Below are positions 9,378 through 18,700 of a stretch of DNA of 21,997 nt, in pieces. The position numbers and the translations under genes are program-made. Source of the DNA: Phoronis australis (taxonomy: Eukaryota > Phoronida > Phoronidae); assembly GCA_002633005.1 (NCBI GenBank), contig NMRA01000341.1, positions 116,735-138,731 on the forward strand, written 5' to 3'. Under the pieces are notes generated by a model. The model was not told the origin of the DNA and searched no databases. It saw nothing but the letters and a program-made list of their open reading frames with translations. Numbering within the stretch: position 1 is the first letter of the stretch; every line of letters starts with the position of its first letter.

Positions 9378-9854
9378 ATGATAAAATTGCAAGTTTGTGG
9401 TTTCAAAAGGCTGGTGGCCTATGGAATATGTGTATTAATTTGTAAAATTATGTACTAGTAGCAGGTTGTGATTCAAGATGTTTTCCAAAAGATCATTGCT
9501 ATGTTTGAAGGTTTACAGGGAGTTGTTGGTATTGCTGATGATTGTATTTAGACGGCTGAAGAACAACATAAAACCTAAGTTGTTTCACCCATCACACCAC
9601 TAATTTTGCAGTAGTGTACTTTTCCAAAAAACCATGTAGACCGAGGAATTTGACAAGTAACTTTAGTCAAGCATAGTTACAGTAACGGATACAGCATAGC
9701 CTTGTAATGCTGTAGCATACCACTCCAAAAATGGTAAAAAGCACATTAAGATTATAAAATCATATTAGTGGTTGAGTAAGTTCTTATTCTGTTATTACCA
9801 TGATTTATAACGTAACATTTGATAAATTCAGTGTTAGAAACTGAACAGATGAAA

Positions 9855-10579
9855 TTTTTTTTTCCATATTTTTATTTTGCTCTAGCATGATAATTACAAG
9901 TCAAATCAAACAATATACTATACATCGTTTACAAAAAATAACAATTAAATCATTACTCAACAAGTACCGTATTTCCTTCAGGATGTAATTTAATAAAGTT
10001 TATGAACAATTGGAAATTAAGATTTTTTTTAACAAACTTTTGGCTACATATGTAATTTTTTGCTAGCATGATCAGCAAATTAATATTACAATTTTCCGAC
10101 TGAATGTTTCCCAAAAAACCAAAAAACACTGCTATCTTGTCCACATGAAAATTTACATGATATGTTTGTTTTAACCAGTCAGTAAACAGGAGCCAGAAAA
10201 CGGAGACAAGACGACATTCCCAAAACAGATGGAGAAAAGTTTCACTGTGTTCACCACAGAAAGAGCATAAATCACTTGTTTTTATTTTAATTTTATGTAA
10301 ATAACTATTAGTTGGCAATATTCTGTGAATTAAGCGGTATTGAAACCAACGCAATTTTGTATCTTTTGTACAATTGAAGGGGAGTTTATTTACTTTTCTC
10401 CACCATGAATCAGAGTCACTAAAATTTACATTATTTATAACACCGTTTATATCTATCTCAGATGACCACTTGTTTTTATACTTACAAGCTGTCTGAAGTG
10501 ACTGTACTAAGGTGTCATAAATATTTACCGCTTGTGATTTATTATGTAAAATTTTATACATATAATTTGGAAAATTTGG
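9855..10579 (-). mobile_element. 3' fragment of a non-LTR retrotransposon (L1/Tx1-like), cut at the N
   Basis: The minus strand codes about 200 residues, ending at 9953, that read as the C-terminal end of a LINE reverse transcriptase protein. The segment KLRWFQYRLIHRILPTN precedes a zinc-binding motif C-x2-C-x8-H-x4-C (LCSFCGEHSETFLHLFWEC), typical of the zf-RVT region. AATAAA on the minus strand (plus 9871-9876) and an A run (plus T at 9855-9863) mark the 3' end. The A run begins exactly where copies A and B diverge, showing insertion into copy A. The upstream part of the element is missing because the sequence meets N at 10580. The L1/Tx1 assignment rests on resemblance only. Confidence 0.85.
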
Positions 10580-10580
10580 N
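10580..10580. other. Single N at the junction between LINE fragment and copy B
   Basis: One ambiguous base separates the truncated LINE from the first base of copy B, which starts inside the C5orf22 exon 7 sequence. A junction with no biological signature at an N is what an unmerged overlap between two contigs would leave. Confidence 0.85.
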
Positions 10581-10621
10581 ACAGAGTGTGACATACTGTA
10601 CACCTAGACTATATGCAATGA
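10581..10621 (+). pseudogene. Partial second copy of C5orf22 exon 7 with frameshift
   Basis: The bases match 7863-7898 except for a net insertion of 5 bp, so the codons after Asp-Ile read Leu-Tyr-Thr then TAG instead of the six residues HLDYMQ. There is no upstream exon sequence because the block starts at the N. This is either a fragment of an allele with a slightly different C-terminus or a truncated duplicate. Confidence 0.6.
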
Positions 10622-12053
10622 GATAACACTCACAACCACAGCTATGGAGCTCAGCCGCAACAGTCAAACGCTGGATAGCTGTTGTTGATATTCACTTTTG
10701 TGTGGCTCACAGTTGCCATGATCACAGTTGCCATGATCACAGTATAGATATCATTATCAAGGCCATTCATGACAGAAACATTATCCTTGTTTGGTGCATC
10801 AATTCGATTTTCGAGTCGTCGGCAACGCCGCGGTTAGAAACCAATTTACTGCGAAAATTTTATGGCAAATCCGATTTTTTCCGCGGAAATATAACAAAAA
10901 TGCGCGGAGGGAATAAGACAAAAAAGCGGAAATATGCATTTCCGTGGAAAGTTCCAAGCCTTGATCAAACCATGAAGAACTTGCTGAGGGTACCACTATT
11001 TGAAAATCAACGCTACCAGTTTTGGAAAACTGAGAAATTACTTTACATGCGAGTATTATAAAACAATTTAGTAAATGGTCTGGATCAAAAGTTAGCTTCT
11101 TTGACGAAATTCGGTTTTATAGCCGCTTTAAATGCGATACCCATTCCAAAAATAGATTGGAAGTCGCAAAACTTGTCAACCACTTCAGAAAGTTCAACCA
11201 AATGTGCATATTTTCTGCAGATCTTAAGATAGTGTTTAAAGTCAATTTCCTTTTGCTTAGAGTTAGAGAGGAAGGTTGTCTGTGATGGTTGGCAACAATT
11301 TTGAAAACTTAACAGTGCGTCAAAGTTTAAAAAATACCGCAAGCCCAAAACAAGTTTTGTGTGGCACAATTCAAATTACTAGCACAAGAGAGACAAATGG
11401 GTGCATCACTGTGCAAAAATCAATGCAGCTGTGGTGGGCACTGGTGGACAGACACTAGACACTATTATTATAGCAGGTGTATCTTTGAGGGAACATTGCT
11501 ACCGTGAACAGATGCACACTGTACTGTAATGCAATGGAACCCTAGTCTCTAAAACTTCAATGGAATTTTAATAAATTAATTAAGATGTATTTAGCTAACC
11601 AGATCGTTCAAACAAAGCCTCCGCAATAAGAAAATGCGAGTTTAGTCACTCAAATGTAAGCCCACCATATGATATTAGGTGAAGCTGCCTTATTGTGCCA
11701 TATTGCATCACCTTGATATCCTAGCACAAACAACAAACTGCAGTTGTGTTGAATGGGGGTCTGAATAGAACACCATTGTGTGGGGGTGTTATTCCCAGCT
11801 GTTTGAATTAAAAGGAGACTTTCCTAATGAGGTCCACAAAAGCCAATAAGCCTAACAGTAAATCATATTTGGCAATTCATGGCATTGGTGGGCTCAGAGC
11901 TATGCCCTTGAACATACTGTAGGAACCAAATTTACATGATTGTGTTACTGTTCAGGACAGGCTTTAATCAGGTGGCAAAACATATTTTGGGAAAGAAACT
12001 AAAAAACATATATTAATTTAATTGTTGAAAGAGACCTAGTTGCATAATTGTTA

Positions 12054-12205
12054 TCTATGTAGCACATGGTCTGTATTCATTGACTGTAGGTGTCTCTGTA
12101 GCACATGCGTCTGTATTTATTGACTGTAGGTGTCTCTGCAGCACATACATTTGTATTTATTGTCATCTCTGTAGCACGTGTCTGTATTTATTGACAGTCA
12201 ATGTC
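12054..12205. repeat. VNTR, about 40-bp unit, four units (copy B)
   Basis: Four units share the pattern TCTCTGTAGCACATG...CTGTATTTATTGACTGTAGGTG with variable lengths. Copy A has two units. On the minus strand the TATTTATTG segments give several AATAAA strings about 500-600 bp after the NOP9 stop, which are possible poly(A) signals. Confidence 0.75.
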
Positions 12206-12708
12206 CTGGTAAAATTGCGAGCTGCTGGTTTCAAAAGGCTGGTGGTCTATGGAATATGTGCATTTGTATAATTATGTACTAGTAGCAAATTGTGATTCAA
12301 GATGTTTTCCGAAAGATCACTGCTACGTTTGAAGGTTTACCTGCAGTTGTTGGTATTGCTGATTATTGTATTTGGAAGAACGGCTGAAGAACAACATAAA
12401 ACCCAAGTTGTTTCACCCATCACACCACTAATTTTGCCGTATTGTACTTTTCTAAAAACCATGTAGACCGAGGAATTTGACAAGTAACTTTAGTCAAGCA
12501 TAGTTACTGTAACGGATACAGCATAGCCGTGTAATGCTGTAGCATACCACTCCAAAACTGGTAAAAAGCACAAAAGTCATTTAGATCATAACACCATACA
12601 GTGGTTGAGTAAGTTCTTATTCTGTTATTACCATGATTATGTAACATTTGATAAATTCAATGTTAGAAACTGAACAGATGAAATTTGTTACAAAACTCCT
12701 GTTTGTAG

Positions 12709-12746
12709 TCATTTTCTTTTATGTTTCTTCTTTTTAGTCCCACCAC
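12709..12746 (-). CDS. NOP9: NOP9 terminal exon, basic tail
   Basis: After a strong minus-strand acceptor (T-rich tract, CTGTTTCAG) the exon supplies two bases that complete the Gly codon begun at 15163. It then reads GGTKKKKHKRK and stops at TGA (12711-12709). The phase fits only this reading. The lysine-rich end resembles a nucleolar or nuclear localisation tail. No homology to a specific family block is possible at this length. Confidence 0.75.
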
Positions 12747-15700
12747 CTGAAACAGAAAAAAAAAGTGTAAATCATAAAGGTATGCGCGCTGACATGTCTG
12801 GATAGACAGGCAACTTCTACGTACAATATACTGACCACTGAATGTGTTGAAGTTAATTATTACAACTGGAGGAAAATAGATGAACATACAAACTGAGCTC
12901 TGTTACATTATGTCCAGGTAAAAACAACAATATTGCCTAACCAAAGTCTTATAATTTCACTCTACTCATAAATTTGCTGGATTTCCATAAAATGACCCTG
13001 GGGGCAAATATGGGATTACTGAGGAATATACAGTCATTTCCAGGGATTTCATATTTTTGAGAACCAATTTCACCCTCATTATTCAGTGGTAGAAACTGGT
13101 TCTCAAAATATCTCCTGGACACCCCAGGCCTGTAAAAGGGACTCAGTCTAACACTAGCTACACGGAACTCTGTAACACTAAATTAATTTAACATCTAGCC
13201 AGAATTCTTTGACAGTCAAGTCAAACCCTTTTCATTCAATGCCATATTATGTCACTTTTGTTGAAAGTTTGTTGGAGCTTAATGTGACAGTGTTTAGGTA
13301 ATGGACTTGCGTAGTAAGTTGTTGCCATTTCGCCTGGATGGAGCAACACCTGTCAAGATTTAGCCAGAATGGATATGAATTTCAGTGGAAAGTAAGGAGA
13401 TTTAGTTATGGTTTTTTGCACTGCAACTTGGTCGAATGTCAACATTGTCCAGCTTATTTTGAAAGGTACTCTACATTATATACATACATGTGTCTTGATG
13501 CAATAAAAAATAAAAATAAAACCATCAGACGGATTACAAGAACAGACTACAAGAAAAACAACACAGAGTAATGACATGCACCCAATACATCACCACAAAC
13601 GATATATGTCACTGAGTATCTTAAAAATGGCAATTAAATGGCACAGAATACATTGAGCCCATCAAAAAAATAGCAAGGCATTTTGTATACCTAATAGAAA
13701 ACTATTTGCATTTTTTTTAACACTCCATCAAGGAGCTCCAAAGAACCAGACGTAAACGTAATATGAAAAACAAATTTCGATAAGGGAGGAAAGGGTTATT
13801 CGGATACGTCATCTTTTTTCAAGTTAATACTAGAAATAAACTTGCTAAACTTCCAAAAGAGCATAAAAGTTGATAGTCACATAACTATTCAAAAAATGTC
13901 TCCAGGGTGAGCCACAGTAGTCGAACCTGTCTAAAAATACACGTTAGTTTGACACTTGTCAGTAGAACACATTTGCCAATTTTCATAATGAGGGGTTCGG
14001 TGGAAACGGAGGCAGACGTCAAAAATAATAAAAATGGCGAAAAATTGGCACTGGACATGTCGAATAAATCCCAAAACGGAAAATTACTGTTGCCTCAATT
14101 GAAGAAAATTATTTGCCACTTATTGTGAAAAACAGTTGAGAAACATTGAAGAGACACATGCAAACAACAAAAATTGCCACTAGAAGGGGAGTTGGGGCCA
14201 TCCAAAGATTGTGGACAGCTTTATAGGAAAACTAGTCGAAGTTTCTGCAAAGGAGATGCAGCTGTGGTTGCAAAAAGACTAGGGCATGTGTAACTATCTT
14301 TTTCAGCGATGGAGATCATGGGTAAGATGCCCAACACTAAGTCTGATTGGATTTCTGTCTTTGACCAGTGGTCCCGATGGCTCAGTGGCTAGAGCATCTG
14401 CACGGTTAGCAGAAGGTCCTGGGTTCCAGTCCCGGTCGGGGGCAGAAATCTTTTCCGACTTATATTCATTAGGTTATGTGATGTGATAAAAAATATATAA
14501 ACGGGATAAACTACTTGCACCTTCACTAGGGTGTACCATAGTTTAAAGACACAACCAAAACTCAATGTCGGCCATAATTTTTTCATCAGAAACAAATCTG
14601 CTCCATGGTTTTTTCATCAGAAACAAATCGGCTCCATGGTTTTTTCATCGCAAACAAACCTGCTAAGTTTCATGATGACCCTTGTGAACAGTTTGGCAGA
14701 TAAAGAGGATGGATGTCAACAAACACACTCAAAACAATACAAGAGCAACGCAAAGCGTTGAAATGCACCCACGACTACACCACAAACGGTATGATTCTAG
14801 TATCCTGGCAATGGTTATTAGATGGTGCAGAAAATGACTACTAGATGTTGCAGAAAGTGGCCATGAGATGGTGAAAAAAATGGCCACTAGATGGTGCAGA
14901 AAGTGGCCACTAGATGGTGCAGAAAGTGGCCACTAGATGGTGCAGAAAATGGCAAATCCATTCAAAAATTGGAAGGTGTCATCATTTTAATAGAAAACTA
15001 TGACAAATTTCATGAAAACCAGTTCAGGAACTCCAAAGAAACATTAATAATGTAAAGAATCGGGTTCATCGACATCTGCTCAAATGTTTTCAATATGTCC
15101 GGACAGAGATGATAGCAGACACACAACTAGTTGCCCTTGTTTCACAAGTCAGCCACACATACCTTCATTCTTTGCGATGTTAGGAACTATGTCCTTGTTA
15201 CTGGTGCATTGCTTTTCCCTCCAAACTGACAGTTTATTCTGGAAGTCAGCCAATGCAAAGTTTCTGAAGATGAATTTCCCTTGGAAGTCATTCTGAAGTC
15301 TCGTTGAATGTTTCACCAACTCTTTTGCTAATGATTCTTTTTGCTGTAACGATGCTCTGCTCCACACGGCATCCATGATGCGACTACCATACTTGTGACA
15401 TGAAAGCTCGGCCACATGTTTCTGAAAGAGCCAAGTCATGCAACAAAAAAGTAAGCATGTCTCTTGCTAAATGTCATCAACAGACTGACTGCACATGAAC
15501 TGGGGACGCATCAGCCAACTGTGTACCTTCAGTAATTATTCACAAGATACACCAATCAGTGCAACATAGACCACTGACACATTTGTAAAGCTTGTCCATG
15601 ATTGGCTGCACATATACCACAACGCATACATTATTCAAATTGCCATACACCAATCTCTATGTAGAATAATGCAAGCCTACGTGGTGCAAATGATTGCAAT

Positions 15701-18700
15701 GTCATGAGTGGACACACTTCCACAAATCTGCAAATGGTCACCAACAGACGCAACAAAAATGACTACATTTTTAATATTGTCATGGAGACCTGTTCCTGGA
15801 ACTGTTAGCCAATTTCATTTCTACCAGAATATGGGACTTCACGGTTATCTCAAACTTTATTTAGTGGCCTCAATTCTAACTCGTTACCAATAAAAACAAG
15901 GCTTTGTCAACTATTATATATTTTCAGAAAGAAAAAAGATCAGGTAATATAAACTTGTGTTTTATGTTTATTATTAAGTTAACACCTTTTATTTAAATGA
16001 AATTTTCATAGCAAAATAGACCCTTGGTCTTCTTTAATGAAACCATTTTTAAAATGAAAAATGCTGTAAGCGGGAGAAGTAACCAACCTGTCAACATTAA
16101 CAGGTCAAAAATACCACCCATTTTTAGTGCATCACTTCTTACAGGAAGGACCACCCATAATTTGAGTTTTTTTCTGAAGACCACCACCCATGAATTTTTA
16201 TTTCTACTGCCGTCCCCCCCTCCCACACTGGAACAGCCCTTAGGAAACTGCAGTATGGCCATCACAGTACTCTGGTTACATTTAAATGCAGGTTGAGGAC
16301 ACTTTAAAGCTGCAAGGTCATGTAGGGCCCAACAAAATGTCCACATAAAGCTAACTTCAGAACATCATATCTCAGAAATGACAGTATAGATTCTTATCAT
16401 AGTTTCAGATATTATGCTTTATGCACTGGCCTCAAAAACGCTGCTAGAAATTGTTTTTTAAATGTTCCAGTTGCCTGATAACGACATCAGCTGCTGGGCC
16501 CTCATTTGAATGAAATGGAGGTCACAACAAAGCATAAAATGAATGCTTAAATCTAGCCTCACCTTGACTTTATCAAGAAGACTACCAATGCCCTCTTCAG
16601 TCACAGCTGGAGACTTCAGGAATGCCTCTACAATATGACACCCCTTACTGCAGACAGACATGTTGCAGATTTCCTTGGACTGTAGATCCAGGAAGCTGGC
16701 GATCACAGAGTCACAGGCCTCCATTTGAAGTAAACTCTGAACAATCAGTGAGCCATGCAGATTAATGCTGTCCGATGAGAGCATGGGAGGTGGTCTGGCA
16801 GGCTGTTTAGAAAAGGTAGTTATTACAGGCACACGAATCATTAATATGTCATGCAAGACAGTTCATTGGCTCACAAGAACATTCCAACTTGTTATACATC
16901 TAATGGAATGCTTTCCTGTTATCTTCAAGATTTTGCATTACATTTCTTCAACAGACAAAATGATACAAGACTTAGTATAACTAATCATTACAACACCAAT
17001 GATCGAGACTTCAGAGTCTATAAGCACAAGGTAAAAATACACTTTGTAGTTCATTGTAGAACTATGCAACAGCGATGGGTCTTGTCGAGCAAGTAGTAGC
17101 CTGAGTAGACTGAGTAAAGAAATGAAACATCACCTGATCTGATGTAGTATCAGCCAGCTGAAAGTACATCTCATATGTGGTCAGTGATGCTATGACTGGA
17201 ACACATTTCACTTGTCTGTCTTCCTCGCTGCAGTGGAAGGCTTTCAGCATCACCTGCAAACAGCAAGACCTTATGGAAACATAACATATTACAAAACATA
17301 ACAACAAGACAAGACTTTGAAAATGTTAATCTGCAATGGGACTATTTCATAGACCATGTTGTCATTTAGAAATGATGGTTGCATTCAAATATTAAAACAC
17401 CGGATGTGCTACAACTTACCAAAGTCTTGACGTCTGTGATAGTCAAGACAATAAATGATAAGCAATAATCTTAAAATGTTTCACGGAATAATTTCTAAAC
17501 ATTCTCACAAATTTCACTGAAAATTGAATTTCACCTTTTGTGAGACCCTCTGTGAATAGTTAGAAAATTAATGTACTCGCACATATTTAATTTAGAAAGG
17601 AATTTCGTCATTCAGTGTGCGTGTGTATGAATGGTGAGTGAATGTCGTACATTTCCACTGTTACATTTACATTTAGTTATCATTTGCTGTTCTCTTTCTT
17701 TTGAGAAATTAAATATTTAACCACAAAAAAGAAAATAAAGACATGGCACATTTGAAGAAACTTCACAGAAGAAATTCAATTGTTCATTTTTAGGAGAATG
17801 TAATGCATCATGTCAGCAATATCAGTTGCCACATGGAACATGGGTTTTCGAAAGCCGTTTTGGCACCCGTTCTCAATTGAATCAGGCCAGACAAAATTCT
17901 AGGTTCATTTCATATACAAATGCACTGGCACTCAACAGAAATGTAACAACACATTGTCAGTTACTAGCTCTTTCAAGGAACAGTCACTGACTCTTTCCAT
18001 TAAGTGGAACTAAATCTCCTACTACAACAGCCATCTGGGTCCTTGCAATTAGCAAACTGAGAAGAATCATGATGGTAGGTTTACATACTTGGAGGCATGT
18101 ATCATACATTTGTACATGAGCATAACGTCCAAGAACATGAATCATTCTTTGCCTAACAAGCGCTCGCACACACTACAGAGATCTGTGCTTTATAAGCAAC
18201 AGGACAGGAGAAGACGCCAGTATGATTTGAAGTCAACTAACATACAAGAAGGGTGGGTTTATACCTGGATGAAAACAGTACTGACACCAGAGGTTACAAT
18301 CAGATTGTTTTCTATTTCATGTCATTCTTTTGACTAAGTTACCTTTATCAGCTTTTTCTGTTTCACCTTCAGAGAGACACTCCGCTTTAATAATGCAGTT
18401 ATTACACCAGTTCTACTGTTGGCAAGGATGTCTTCAACATTTGACTTCAGCTCTTTGTAAATTTCCTGAAANTTGTCATTTAGAAACGATGGTTGCATTC
18501 AGATATTAAAACACCGGATGTGCTACAGCTTACTAAAGTCTTAACGTCTGTGATAGTCAAGACAATAATTGATAAGTAATAATCTAAGTTATAAATGTTT
18601 CACGGAATAATTTCTAAACTTTCTCACAAATTTCACTGAAAATTGAATTTCACCTTTTGTGAGACCCTCTGTGAATAGTTAGAAAATTAATGTACTCGCA

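Larger units (their letters stand above)
7863..9857. repeat. Duplicated block, copy A (end of C5orf22 exon 7 plus 3' flank)
   Basis: The sequence from ACAGAGTGTGACATAC (7863) to GAACAGATGAAATTT (9843-9857) recurs at 10581-12686 with high but imperfect identity. Copy A includes the true end of the C5orf22-like coding sequence and what should be its 3' untranslated region, with AATAAA at 8829-8834. Copy-specific features are the 36-bp hairpin insertion at 8671-8706 and a two-unit VNTR near 9305. Open frames here (about 7979-8323 plus, 8347-8634 minus) show no coding signature. The duplicates probably represent alleles. Confidence 0.9.
10581..12686. repeat. Duplicated block, copy B
   Basis: This is the second copy of 7863-9857. 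It differs by substitutions, a 15-bp tandem gain near 10716-10740 (ACAGTTGCCATGATC repeated), lack of the 36-bp hairpin, a 3-bp loss near 11122, and a longer VNTR at 12054-12205. It runs without interruption into the last exon of NOP9, so it is the copy physically joined to NOP9. The exon 7 remnant at 10581-10621 carries a net 5-bp insertion after GACATAC and would end at TAG 10605-10607. Confidence 0.9.
12747..15162 (-). other. Last intron of NOP9, repeat-rich
   Basis: This 2.4-kb intron has donor GAAG|GTATGT at its right end. It holds an inverted repeat (13040-13120), an A-rich AAAAT tract (13502-13521), a SINE head (14371-14443), a 31-bp repeat (14572-14664), the CTCF-like 23-bp minisatellite (14811-14952), and several members of a dispersed family (near 13620-13745, 13906-14010, 14166-14200, 14640-14710, 14950-15030). 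No coding segment was recognised. Confidence 0.7.

Noticed and set aside
14371-14443. Functional tRNA gene (anticodon GGT by position)
   Set aside because: C33, a mismatched acceptor end, a non-consensus B box and SINE-like flanking sequence argue for a tRNA-derived SINE.
15993-16346. Minus-strand open frame of 117 codons in a NOP9 intron
   Set aside because: It has hydrophobic stretches but no recognised domain, and lies in repetitive ACCACCCAT-rich sequence between two NOP9 exons with matching phases.
17984-18337. Overlapping open frames of 61 (minus) and 82 (plus) codons, repeated unchanged at 19232-19585
   Set aside because: Conservation is explained by near-identity of the whole duplicated block. 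Neither matches NOP9, and the NOP9 exons on either side join without a gap relative to human.
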